From Clostridium saccharoperbutylacetonicum N1-4(HMT) (GTDB lineage: Bacteria; Bacillota; Clostridia; Clostridiales; Clostridiaceae), in the NCBI RefSeq assembly GCF_000340885.1, contig NC_020291.1, positions 3,409,001 through 3,473,000 of the forward strand: 64,000 nt of DNA. Direction: 5' to 3'. How positions within the stretch are numbered: the stretch's first letter is position 1; the number at the start of each line of letters is the position of its first letter. A model generated the notes under the pieces. The model worked only from the letters and a program-made list of their open reading frames with translations. It had not been told where the DNA came from and searched no databases. This document shows, in pieces, positions 50,449 to 59,065 of this stretch. A program made the translations under genes and the position numbers.

Positions 50449-50505
50449 AGAAATCCAGAATGGATTCCGCCATTAATTGAATATTGATAATTGGAATATA
50501 TAATT
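50449..50505 (+). repeat. Short leader repeat, second copy
   Basis: CACAATTCAAGAAATCCAGA, then TTAATTGAATATTGATAATT. It matches 44702-44770 in order and spacing. It lies before the HD-domain gene. Confidence 0.55.
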
Positions 50506-50527
50506 CTCATCATATAAGGAGATAAAG

Positions 50528-51319
50528 ATGGAAAAAGATTCACTTAAAAAATATTATAATTGGTTCAATTCTTACATAAAAAAATTTTATGGAGATGACC
50601 CAGTGATAAATCAAAATATAGAATTAAAGGAAAAACATACTTTAAATGTTGCTAACCATGCAGTAAGTATTGCTAAATCTCTCAATTTAACAGGAGAAGA
50701 AATTAATACTGCAGAAATCATAGGCTTATTTCATGATATAGGAAGATTTGAACAATTCAGAACTTATAAGACATTTAGAGATTATCTTTCAGTAAATCAT
50801 GCAGCACTTGGTATAAAAATACTAGTGGAATATGATGTTCTAAAGTATTTAGATAAAGACCGACAAAAATTAATTATTAAAGCAATAAATCTACATAACG
50901 AAAAAGATCTACCAAAAGATTTAAATGTTGATGAAGCCTTGTTTTGTAAATTAATTAGAGATGCAGATAAGCTTGATATTTTTAGGATTATTACTGAATA
51001 TGAAGAAGAAAGAAGAAATAATCCAAATCCAGCTTTAGATAATTTGCCTTTTACGCCAGGCTATAATAAAGAGTTACTTCAAGCTATACTTACAAATAAA
51101 AAAATCAATAACAATTCTTTAAAGAATTATAATGATAGAAAATTATACGAATTAAATTGGATAACAGATTTGAATTATGCTTTCTCAGTTAACTACATTA
51201 AAGAAAAGAATATATTAAAAATACTTACTGATTGCTTACCCAAAAATGATGAGATCGATGAAATTTCAAAATATTTAGAAAAATATATAGAAGGTTTTCT
51301 TAAGGAGGAAAAAATATGA
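50528..51319 (+). CDS. HD-domain phosphohydrolase
   Basis: 263 aa. The metal-dependent HD signature is complete: KEKHTLNVANHAVSIAKSLN (first His), IIGLFHDIGRFEQF (HD pair), SVNHAALGIKIL, and FCKLIRDADKLDIFRI (last Asp). The likely substrate is a nucleotide or phosphorylated small molecule. AAGGAGATAAAG precedes the ATG. The stop overlaps the ATG of the VOC gene by four bases (ATGA), so the two are translationally coupled. A short leader repeat lies upstream. Confidence 0.87.
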   Translation: MEKDSLKKYYNWFNSYIKKFYGDDPVINQNIELKEKHTLNVANHAVSIAKSLNLTGEEINTAEIIGLFHDIGRFEQFRTYKTFRDYLSVNHAALGIKILVEYDVLKYLDKDRQKLIIKAINLHNEKDLPKDLNVDEALFCKLIRDADKLDIFRIITEYEEERRNNPNPALDNLPFTPGYNKELLQAILTNKKINNNSLKNYNDRKLYELNWITDLNYAFSVNYIKEKNILKILTDCLPKNDEIDEISKYLEKYIEGFLKEEKI

Positions 51320-51696
51320 TTAATAACATTAGCAAAATCACAATTTATGTACAAGATCAAGAGCAAGCTAAGAATTTTTGGGTCAATAAATTAAAGTTCA
51401 TTGTAAAATTTGAACAACAAATGGGGCCAAATATGAAATGGATCGAAGTGGCTCCAAATGAAACCTCACAAACTACCTTTGTATTGTATGATAAAAATAT
51501 GATGAAAACTCAAAATCCAAAAGTTAATATTGAACATCCATCTATTATTTTAAGTACAACTAATATAGAGGAAGCATATACAGAAATGAAAAATAACTCT
51601 GTAACTGTCGGTGAAATGATGACGATGCCTTATGGTAAAATGTTCTCTTTTAAAGATTGTGATAATAATGATTATTTGCTTAGAGAGGATAAATAG
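51316..51696 (+). CDS. VOC-family (glyoxalase-like) protein
   Basis: 126 aa. KITIYVQDQEQAKNFWVNKL, then KFIVKFEQQMGPNMKWIEVA and MPYGKMFSFKDCDNNDYLLR are the paired beta-alpha modules of the vicinal-oxygen-chelate fold. GPNMKWIEVAP is common in the YkcA/PhnB-like group. The overlap with the HD gene suggests that both act on the same process, but which one is unknown. AAGGAGG lies 7 bases before the ATG, inside the upstream gene. A TATGGAGTG/CACTTCATA hairpin follows at 51721-51750. Confidence 0.85.
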   Translation: MINNISKITIYVQDQEQAKNFWVNKLKFIVKFEQQMGPNMKWIEVAPNETSQTTFVLYDKNMMKTQNPKVNIEHPSIILSTTNIEEAYTEMKNNSVTVGEMMTMPYGKMFSFKDCDNNDYLLREDK

Positions 51697-51824
51697 TTTT
51701 ATTTATTTTAATTTATGTGGTATGGAGTGGCTATATTTAGTCACTTCATAATAGCAAAGTTCAAATATTGACTTATATTAATTTATCATAGAGAGGATGT
51801 GAAATTTTAAAGAAATATGCATTA

Positions 51825-52649
51825 ATGGATCTTTCTTTAAAAGTAATTATGGAAAATAAAAAAATAGTAAGAGATGGACATATTCATTCACCATATTGTC
51901 CTCATGGAACTCAAGACAGTTTTGATATGTACGTAGAAAAAGCACTAATTGAAGGCTTAGAAGAAATTACTTTTACTGAACACATGCCCTTTCCATGTTA
52001 TTTTATTGATGATAAAGCTTTTCAAGATGAATGCGCTCCTAACTTTGAAGCAATTAATAAATATTTTAAAGACGTTGAAAAAATCAAATTAAAATATGCA
52101 GATAAAATCAAGATAAATATAGGCTTAGAAGTTGATTTTGTTGAAGCCTATGAAGAAGAAACAAAAAAAGTTCTTAATTTATATGGTCCCAAATTAGAAG
52201 ATGGATTACTTTCAGTACATTTTATTAAAATTGATGATCAGTATGTAGCTATTGATGGTAGAGATGGATTTGAACAAGCCTTAAATTTATTAGGAAGTAT
52301 TGACAAAGTATATGATAAATACTATGAAACACTTCTTATAGCTATCCAATCAGATCTTGGCCCATATAAACCTAAACGAATCGGACATCCTAATTTAATT
52401 AGAATTTTTAATAAATTATATCCATTAGAATATAAGAATTATGAGCTTTTAGAAAAGATAGTAAGAGAACTTAAAAATCGCAATTATGAAGTAGATGTAA
52501 ATACAGCAGGTCTTAGAAAACCTTATTGTGGTGAAATTTATGTAGCTGATGCTTTTAAAGAATTAGTAAATAAATATGCTATAAAAAAAGTTTACGGTTC
52601 TGATTCTCATACAGCTAAAGATGTTGGAAGAGATTTTGATAAGGAATAA
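51825..52649 (+). CDS. HisJ/HisK-type PHP-domain phosphatase
   Basis: 274 aa. The metal-binding motifs of the PHP domain are visible: DGHIHSPYCPHGTQDSFDMY, ITFTEHMPFP, IGLEVDFVEAYEEE, and YGSDSHTAKDVGRDF at the end. The family includes histidinol-phosphatase HisK, but no histidine genes are near, so the true substrate is open. The start is uncertain: ATG 51825 has no close ribosome site, since GAGAGGATG at 51791 is 26-34 bases away. ATG 51849 (MENKKIVRDG) is an alternative. Confidence 0.82.
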   Translation: MDLSLKVIMENKKIVRDGHIHSPYCPHGTQDSFDMYVEKALIEGLEEITFTEHMPFPCYFIDDKAFQDECAPNFEAINKYFKDVEKIKLKYADKIKINIGLEVDFVEAYEEETKKVLNLYGPKLEDGLLSVHFIKIDDQYVAIDGRDGFEQALNLLGSIDKVYDKYYETLLIAIQSDLGPYKPKRIGHPNLIRIFNKLYPLEYKNYELLEKIVRELKNRNYEVDVNTAGLRKPYCGEIYVADAFKELVNKYAIKKVYGSDSHTAKDVGRDFDKE

Positions 52650-52674
52650 ACATTATTTTAGTGAGGTATAAATA

Positions 52675-53283
52675 ATGACAGTTGTTGGCGGGGAATTAAT
52701 AAAAGATATAACATCTTTTATTTTTATTGAGGATAAATTAGAAAAAGCTGATATTATTTTCATTCCAGGTGGTTCTTGGCCTGAACCTGCAGAAAATGCA
52801 GCCAAGCTATATCTGGCTAATTATGCTCCTTTTATTTTACCATCAGGTAAATATAGTATGAGTAAAGGCTATTTTCCAGGGGCAATGACTAAGGCAAATG
52901 AATATACTGGACCATATTATACTGAATGGGCTTTTATGAAAGATGTATTATTATCATATAAAGTAACTGAAGATGCAATATTAAAAGAAGATAATGCTAC
53001 TTGGACAAAAGAAAATGCATTCAAATCCCGTGAAGTAACAGACAAATACAATTTGAAAATAAAGAAAGCAATTATTTGTTGTAAATCCTTTCATGCAAAA
53101 CGATGTTTAATGTTCTACAGCTGGGCATATCCATCTACAGAATTTTTAATATCTCCAGTAGATGTAGAAAATGTAACTAAAGATAACTGGTTTAAAACTG
53201 AAAATGGCATTGATAAAGTTATGGGGGAATTATCACGATGTGGTGGTCAGTTTAAAAAAGCAATTCCTTCTTGGTTTAAGTAA
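52675..53283 (+). CDS. YdcF/DUF218-family protein
   Basis: 202 aa. KADIIFIPGGSWPEPAENAA, then AKLYLANYAPFILPSGKYSM, a TGPYYTEWAFMKDVLLSYKV segment and IKKAIICCKSFHAKRCLMFY are the Rossmann-like DUF218 core. Members may bind S-adenosylmethionine or remodel the envelope. AGTGAGGT precedes ATG 52675. It has no membrane anchor. It follows the PHP gene by 25 bases, so they are likely cotranscribed. Confidence 0.8.
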   Translation: MTVVGGELIKDITSFIFIEDKLEKADIIFIPGGSWPEPAENAAKLYLANYAPFILPSGKYSMSKGYFPGAMTKANEYTGPYYTEWAFMKDVLLSYKVTEDAILKEDNATWTKENAFKSREVTDKYNLKIKKAIICCKSFHAKRCLMFYSWAYPSTEFLISPVDVENVTKDNWFKTENGIDKVMGELSRCGGQFKKAIPSWFK

Positions 53284-53361
53284 GGTACTCGCTCATATTA
53301 AAGATTATCAAAATATAAAAATGATAATTGTATTACTTGCTGTTAAGGAGGTTGATATTTA

Positions 53362-54624
53362 ATGATAGAAAATTCAGAAGTTACTTTAAGTCAAATGATA
53401 AAGATTATACATAGAGCAATAAATTCAGTAGAAAGAGGACTTTTAAATCATGGAGAAAAGGTTGCTTATTTAATGCTTAATTTACTAAAAGCAGAAGGAA
53501 GCTACAGTGAAGAAGAAATAATTAATCTTTGTGCAATTTCAATCTTTCATGATATAGGAGCCTATAAGGTTGCAGAAAAAGACAAAGTTGCAGAAGTTGA
53601 TGAATCAGCTTCTGTATACGAGCATGCTATTTATGGCTCTTTATTTATAAAGTATTTTTCCCCACTTTCAGATTTATATAAAGTTGTATTAACTCACCAT
53701 TTTACACATACATATTATCTAGAGAATGAAATTGATGTAATTTCTATAGAAGGATTATTATTAAATTTTGCAGATTATGTGGATAGAATGTATGTAAGTG
53801 AAAATACAAACATTAAAGATACCATACTTAAAATAAAAGATGAATTTTTAGCTGAGCATATAGATTTATTTTTAACTGCAGATAGTAAATTTAATTTTCT
53901 AAGTAAATTATTTGATGGATCATACCTAAAAGAATTATATGAGTTTTTCGATAAAAAGATTTTAACAAGAGAAGAAGTATTAGCATATAGTCAAATGCTT
54001 GCATATTCTATAGACTTTAGAAGTGAAGCTACAGTTAAACACACTATAATAGTTGAGGCTATAAGCTATCAAATTGGAAAATTATATGGACTAAACAAGA
54101 AAACTTTATCAAAAATAAAAATGGCATCAACCCTTCATGATATAGGTAAAATAGGCATTCCTGTTGAAATTTTAGAAAAGCCAGGAAAGCTTACAGATGA
54201 TGAATTTGAAATTATGAAAAGTCATGCAATTATGGGTTACAATATTTTAAGTGACTTAAATATTGATGATATTAGAGATATTGGTACATTACATCATGAA
54301 AAATTAGATGGAGCAGGATATCCTTTTGGCTTAAAAGAAAACCAACTTACTACAGAAATGCGAATTGTAGCAATAGGAGATATTGTTAGTGCCTTAATTG
54401 GAGTTCGGAGTTATAAGGAAGCCTTTAGTAAGGAGAAGATAATTAAAATATTGACAGATATGGCTGCGTATAAAAAAATAGATTCGTTTATAGTTAATTT
54501 ATTTGCGGAAAATTATGATTTCATTATTGAAGAAGCACAAAAACAATCAAGCAATTTAATGGATATCTATTCAAATCTAAATACTGAGTTCAAGATTTTA
54601 TTGAAGCAATTTACATACAAATAA
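53362..54624 (+). CDS. HD-GYP phosphodiesterase with a second HD domain
   Basis: 420 aa. An N-terminal HD-type domain (HGEKVAYLMLNLL, ISIFHDIGAYKVAEKDK, VVLTHHFTHTYY) precedes a full HD-GYP domain. The latter shows KMASTLHDIGKIGIPVEIL, MKSHAIMGYNIL, LHHEKLDGAGYPFGLKENQL and VAIGDIVSALIGVRSYKEAF. HD-GYP proteins hydrolyse cyclic di-GMP. The GYP triplet is present (AGYP), so activity is expected. No membrane or receiver domain is present, so the input is cytoplasmic. AAGGAGG precedes the ATG. A 19-bp terminator follows. Confidence 0.88.
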   Translation: MIENSEVTLSQMIKIIHRAINSVERGLLNHGEKVAYLMLNLLKAEGSYSEEEIINLCAISIFHDIGAYKVAEKDKVAEVDESASVYEHAIYGSLFIKYFSPLSDLYKVVLTHHFTHTYYLENEIDVISIEGLLLNFADYVDRMYVSENTNIKDTILKIKDEFLAEHIDLFLTADSKFNFLSKLFDGSYLKELYEFFDKKILTREEVLAYSQMLAYSIDFRSEATVKHTIIVEAISYQIGKLYGLNKKTLSKIKMASTLHDIGKIGIPVEILEKPGKLTDDEFEIMKSHAIMGYNILSDLNIDDIRDIGTLHHEKLDGAGYPFGLKENQLTTEMRIVAIGDIVSALIGVRSYKEAFSKEKIIKILTDMAAYKKIDSFIVNLFAENYDFIIEEAQKQSSNLMDIYSNLNTEFKILLKQFTYK

Positions 54625-54626
54625 TT

Positions 54627-54677
54627 AAAAAGGTTAATTTGAAATACAATTTTATTTCAAATTAACCTTTTTAATAA
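54627..54677 (+). terminator. Perfect 19-bp terminator
   Basis: AAAAAGGTTAATTTGAAAT (54627-54645) pairs completely with 54654-54672, with flanking A and T runs. It may work in both directions. Confidence 0.93.
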
Positions 54678-54903
54678 TTTTTTCTATTTAAATAAATATT
54701 TTCTTTATTAATTGTATTTTTTAATCTTTAGAAATTCTTTCATTTTTTATAATAATTCTCTTTAGATTCATATTGTATATTATTATTAAAGCATATGTTT
54801 CACAGAAATTATCTAGATAATATATCCAATGTTGTTATATAATAGTATAGCTGTAGCTTATATATGCACTTCAAAATAAAAAATGTAAGGATGTAATTAA
54901 ATA

Positions 54904-55608
54904 ATGAATTTATATAATGTCTTAATTGTTGAAGATGAAAAAGAAATATGCGATGGTATTGAAATATACTTAAAAAATCAGGGTTACAATGTTTTTAAAG
55001 CAGGTAATGGACTTGAAGGCCTTGAAATCATTGAAAATGAGGCAATTCACTTAGCCGTTGTTGACATCATGATGCCTAAAATGGATGGAACTACAATGGT
55101 TATGAAACTTCGTGAAAATTACGAGTTCCCTGTTATAATGCTTACTGCAAAATCTGAAGAAATGGACAAAATCATGGGCCTTAATATAGGTGCAGACGAT
55201 TATGTTACAAAACCCTTTAATCCCATGGAGCTTCTGGCAAGAGTAAATTCACAATTAAGAAGATATTCAAAATATTTAAATGTCATAAATAATTTAGAAG
55301 AAAACTCAAATAGTTACGTTATTGGAGGCCTAGAATTAAATCTAGATACTAAAGAAGTGCTTTTAGATGGAGAAGATATTAAAGTTACACCAATAGAATT
55401 TAAAATTTTAAAACTTCTTATGAAAAATCCAGGAAGAGTATTTTCAGCAGAAGAAATTTATGAATTAGTTTGGAAAGAACATGCTATAAATACGGATACT
55501 GTAATGGTACATGTTAGAAATATAAGAGAAAAAATTGAAATTGACAGAAAAAATCCAAAATATTTAAAGGTGGTATGGGGAGTTGGATACAAAATTGAAC
55601 GACAGTAA
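54904..55608 (+). CDS. OmpR/PhoB-family response regulator
   Basis: 234 aa. Receiver domain 1-120 with VEDEKEI acidic pocket, phospho-acceptor Asp54 in AVVDIMMPKMDG, and VTKPF Lys. Winged-helix DNA-binding domain 140-234 with VTPIEFKILKLLMKNPGRVF and MVHVRNIREKIE. The layout resembles VanR-type regulators. AAGGATGTAA precedes the ATG. Its 3' end overlaps the sensor kinase gene by 26 bases, so the two are made as a pair. Confidence 0.93.
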   Translation: MNLYNVLIVEDEKEICDGIEIYLKNQGYNVFKAGNGLEGLEIIENEAIHLAVVDIMMPKMDGTTMVMKLRENYEFPVIMLTAKSEEMDKIMGLNIGADDYVTKPFNPMELLARVNSQLRRYSKYLNVINNLEENSNSYVIGGLELNLDTKEVLLDGEDIKVTPIEFKILKLLMKNPGRVFSAEEIYELVWKEHAINTDTVMVHVRNIREKIEIDRKNPKYLKVVWGVGYKIERQ

Positions 55609-57955
55609 TAATGAAGCAAGAAAAATAAAAATAGATTCAAAGAATACTAGAAAAATATTTATTATAAATCTCATTGCAATAATCTTATTTTTTACAATTG
55701 GAACTTTAATGGTTGGAATTTATCCTAAAATTGAAAATGCGGGAAAAGCAAATTCTCTTTCTTTTTATAATTATGATTTTATTATTGAAGATTTTTCAAA
55801 AAGTATTTATGTGCTTTATAAGGATGCATTAGAAACTCAGCAAAATAAAACTATCGATGTTAACGATATTTATATAAAATCAGAATTAAAAGCAAAAGAT
55901 AGTAATGAATATGAAGTGTTGAAAAAAAGTTTAAATGATCATTTAGACAGTTGGTCCTCGTATTTAAATAATGAATATCGAAATGTTGATTATGTTGTGC
56001 TAGACAAGAGTAATAATATTATTAAAACTAATACTGATAATACTTCGAATACATTATTAAATTCAAATGACATCGATAATAATTATTTTTTTTATGTTAG
56101 CATTAGTTTTGATGAAAACGGTAATAATGTTATTAATAGGATATATGGTGTAAATGAACACGACTTCAGAAATGCATTAAATAATCAATTTAAATTAAAT
56201 TACTTATTTTATACAGATAATTATAATATTGATAAACCAATTAAAAATATGACTTTTATATATGGGATAGGTAAGAATTTAAAATATAATGATAATTCTT
56301 CTGCACTTATAGAGCAGGGACAAGCTGATGCTTATTCTAATATAACAATAATATATGTGTCTATACTTGGAGGAATAATTGTACTTCTTAGTTTATGCAT
56401 TCCACTTAAGGTTGAAAAAGAAATCATTATCTGCAAACAGCTTTTCAAGTTTCCATTTGAAATTTTAATGTCATTAGTCGGAAGTTTAGTCGTTATAATG
56501 TTCATAGGCTCTGGCGCAATAGTTCTTTACACTTTAAATAGTGATTTTGTAACTAAAGGATTAAAACAAATCGGAATAGATCCGAATTCAGGAAATATTA
56601 TAGTGTATTTATCAAATATAATTTATTGGTCAATATTCTCTACATTAATATTAGTAGTTATATTTACATTTAAAAAAATCTTTAGCATAAGCTTAATGAA
56701 ATATTTTAAAGAAAAAACATTAATTGGTCTAATTATAATGAATGCAAAAAGAAATATTAAGAAGACATATGAAAATGTAGATAATATTTTTGAAAATGTA
56801 GATATCAAAGAGAAATCTAATAAAGCTATAGAAATAATTAATAGTTGCTACAGATATCTAAATAAAAAAATTCAAAGTCTAATAAAAAGAATATATACAA
56901 CTATTTTTAATATTAATATACGTGAAAAATCTAGTAAAGTAACTGTAAAATTGCTTGGAATTAACTTTATATTTGACTTATTTATTATAATAATATTCTT
57001 TGCTGGATGTATTATTTTTGTAAATAATGAAGAAGGGTTAATACTATGGGCCTTTTTAATATTAATATTCTATAATATAGTGTTATTCATTTTTATCGAA
57101 AAATATTTCACCAAATTACGCAACAAATTTATCATGCTTTTAGATGCTACAAATAGAATTGCAGATGGTAAATTAGATATAAAAATTGAAGAGGATGCAG
57201 GAATTTTCAATCCATTTAAAGAGAATCTCCGAAAGATACAAGTTGGATTTAAAAAGGCCGTTGATGAGGAAGTTAAGAGTCAAAAAATGAAAACAGATTT
57301 AATATCAAATGTTTCTCATGATCTAAAAACTCCATTAACTTCAATAATTACTTATGTGGATCTATTAAAAAATGAAGATATTACAGAAGATGAACGAAAA
57401 TCATATATTGACACGCTAGATAGAAAATCTCAAAGGTTAAAATTTTTAATTGAAGACTTATTTGAAGTAAGTAAAGCCACAAGCGGTAATATTACATTAA
57501 ATTTAGTTAAAGTTGATATAGTAGAGTTGATGAAGCAAACACAAATTGAATTAGAAGATAAAATAAATAATTCTGGTTTAAAAATAAAAAATAATTTTTC
57601 ATCCAATAAAATAATTTTAGAATTAGATAGTCAAAAAACTTTTAGAATCTTTGAAAATTTATTAAATAATGTAGTTAAATATGCAATGAAAAATTCAAGA
57701 GTTTATGTCGATATAAATGAACTTGAGGATTCCGTCGAAATAACTATTAAAAATATGTCTGCTGAAGAAGTTTCATTTAATTCCTTTGAAATTGTAGAAA
57801 GATTTCAAAGAGGAGATAAATCTAGAAATACTGAAGGTTCAGGTCTTGGACTAGCAATTGTAAAAAGCTTTGTGGAAGCTCAGGGAGGAAATTTTAATAT
57901 AGAAGTTGATGGTGATTTATTTAAAGCTATCATTATATTTAAACTTACTAAATAA
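55583..57955 (+). CDS. Membrane sensor histidine kinase
   Basis: 790 aa from a TTG overlapping the regulator gene; TTG 55595 is an alternative. A first membrane helix near residues 27-47 precedes an extracellular part of about 200 residues. Several more helices follow between about 255 and 510. The DHp domain is SNVSHDLKTPLTSIITYVDL with His579. The ATP domain has FENLLNNVVKYAMKN (N box) and RNTEGSGLGLAIVKSF (G box). The many membrane segments suggest sensing of the envelope or of an amphiphile. The target genes of the system are not evident nearby. Confidence 0.9.
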   Translation: MDTKLNDSNNEARKIKIDSKNTRKIFIINLIAIILFFTIGTLMVGIYPKIENAGKANSLSFYNYDFIIEDFSKSIYVLYKDALETQQNKTIDVNDIYIKSELKAKDSNEYEVLKKSLNDHLDSWSSYLNNEYRNVDYVVLDKSNNIIKTNTDNTSNTLLNSNDIDNNYFFYVSISFDENGNNVINRIYGVNEHDFRNALNNQFKLNYLFYTDNYNIDKPIKNMTFIYGIGKNLKYNDNSSALIEQGQADAYSNITIIYVSILGGIIVLLSLCIPLKVEKEIIICKQLFKFPFEILMSLVGSLVVIMFIGSGAIVLYTLNSDFVTKGLKQIGIDPNSGNIIVYLSNIIYWSIFSTLILVVIFTFKKIFSISLMKYFKEKTLIGLIIMNAKRNIKKTYENVDNIFENVDIKEKSNKAIEIINSCYRYLNKKIQSLIKRIYTTIFNINIREKSSKVTVKLLGINFIFDLFIIIIFFAGCIIFVNNEEGLILWAFLILIFYNIVLFIFIEKYFTKLRNKFIMLLDATNRIADGKLDIKIEEDAGIFNPFKENLRKIQVGFKKAVDEEVKSQKMKTDLISNVSHDLKTPLTSIITYVDLLKNEDITEDERKSYIDTLDRKSQRLKFLIEDLFEVSKATSGNITLNLVKVDIVELMKQTQIELEDKINNSGLKIKNNFSSNKIILELDSQKTFRIFENLLNNVVKYAMKNSRVYVDINELEDSVEITIKNMSAEEVSFNSFEIVERFQRGDKSRNTEGSGLGLAIVKSFVEAQGGNFNIEVDGDLFKAIIIFKLTK

Positions 57956-58021
57956 TTATTTAATTCAGAATTCCTTATGTTATAATGTAGTGTGTGATTT
58001 TAAATTGATGGGAGAGATACT

Positions 58022-58201
58022 ATGTTTACTAAGGAGGAACTTTTAGTAATAGAAGATGCCTTAAAAATTGCTGATGCAGAATATATAAAATTAATAGATG
58101 AAAATAAAAATAATAAAAATAGAATGGTTGCCTTTAATCGAAAGCAAAAGAAATTATGGTTAGTTCAAAATAAGTTAAAGAAACTTTTAGAAGAAAAATA
58201 G
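58022..58201 (+). CDS. Small coiled-coil hypothetical protein (59 aa)
   Basis: ATG 58022 follows GGGAGAG, and an extended -10 (TGTTATAAT) is present at about 57979. The product MFTKEELLVIEDALKIADAE, then YIKLIDENKNNKNRM and KQKKLWLVQNKLKKLLEEK is all helical and charged, probably a short coiled coil. It is cytoplasmic with no recognised family. It ends immediately before the third MITE-like element. Confidence 0.65.
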   Translation: MFTKEELLVIEDALKIADAEYIKLIDENKNNKNRMVAFNRKQKKLWLVQNKLKKLLEEK

Positions 58202-58211
58202 ATACACAACG

Positions 58212-58475
58212 TAAGAATTAGATTTATGCAACAATTACCGAAATCTGATACATTTATCTTCCGCAGGACTAGTGAAATTTTCGCTGGAAGGTTCTAAATG
58301 TTGGCTTGTCGTCATTTCAGCGTGTTCCAGATGTAAAATCTAGACAAGCTGAAAATGAAACAAGCCCACATTAATACCCTTCAACAGCTCAATTTCACAT
58401 GCCTGCTCCAGAAAAAAATGTATCAGATTTCTAGTTTATTTTTGTAATTTTAATTTCTCACGAATGTATGCATAT
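58212..58475 (+). repeat. MITE-like palindromic element, copy 3
   Basis: GAAATCTGATACATTT (58240-58255) and AAATGTATCAGATTTC (58416-58431) are perfect inverted repeats. Further inward, CCGCAGG..GTGAAATTTTC pairs with CAATTTCACATGCCTGC, and a GGCTTGT/ACAAGCC stem is central. No coding frame. The following 200 bases to 58685 are AT-rich with nothing else visible. Confidence 0.88.
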
Positions 58476-58685
58476 TCTATTTATAATTTTGATTATTAAT
58501 TTGGATATCTTTACACTGTTATGTATCTTCTAATAAATTTTTAAATCTAATTTCAATAAATAAATTGATTTCTCTATAATTGATCAATTACCCTTGAACA
58601 TTTTATTGTATATTTGATAAAAAAAATATAACATATTATAATGTATAAAGCATCATATAATTAATGTAAAAGAGGAGAATAATAA

Positions 58686-59027
58686 ATGAATGAATTATTT
58701 AAAATTAAAGATCTAGTATTTTACGAAGAAGAATTTGTAGATGATATTAAGGATTATGAAGATATATTAGATATAATACAGGAATTAAGTCCAGAATTAG
58801 ATTATGAAATAATAGAAGTTGCAGGAGAAAATGGTTGCTGCGATAAGACTAAGAAGAATTATTTAGTTGAGATAATTGGCTATTTAGATGAAAATGATGA
58901 ATTTATAACAAAAGAAGAAAGGGATTCTATGGGAGTAATGGCTTTGAATAAAAAATTTGATTTATTTGTTATTACTATTCATAAATGTACTGCTTGTAAT
59001 AAATGGGTTATTTCACTATTAGAATAA
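58686..59027 (+). CDS. Small acidic Cys-containing protein, relative of the 18752 product
   Basis: 113 aa. The N terminus is acidic (YEEEFVDDIKDYEDILDIIQ). In the middle ENGCCDKTKKN carries two Cys, and the end HKCTACNKWVISLLE carries a CxxC. The closing motif C-x-x-C-N-K-W matches that of the protein at 18752, suggesting a small shared family with a zinc-ribbon-like tail. AGAGGAGAAT precedes the ATG. Its stop lies 39 bases before the next gene, so the two may be cotranscribed. The function is unknown. Confidence 0.65.
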   Translation: MNELFKIKDLVFYEEEFVDDIKDYEDILDIIQELSPELDYEIIEVAGENGCCDKTKKNYLVEIIGYLDENDEFITKEERDSMGVMALNKKFDLFVITIHKCTACNKWVISLLE

Positions 59028-59065
59028 GTTGACAAAAATATATTGTAGGAAGGACAGAGTATACC

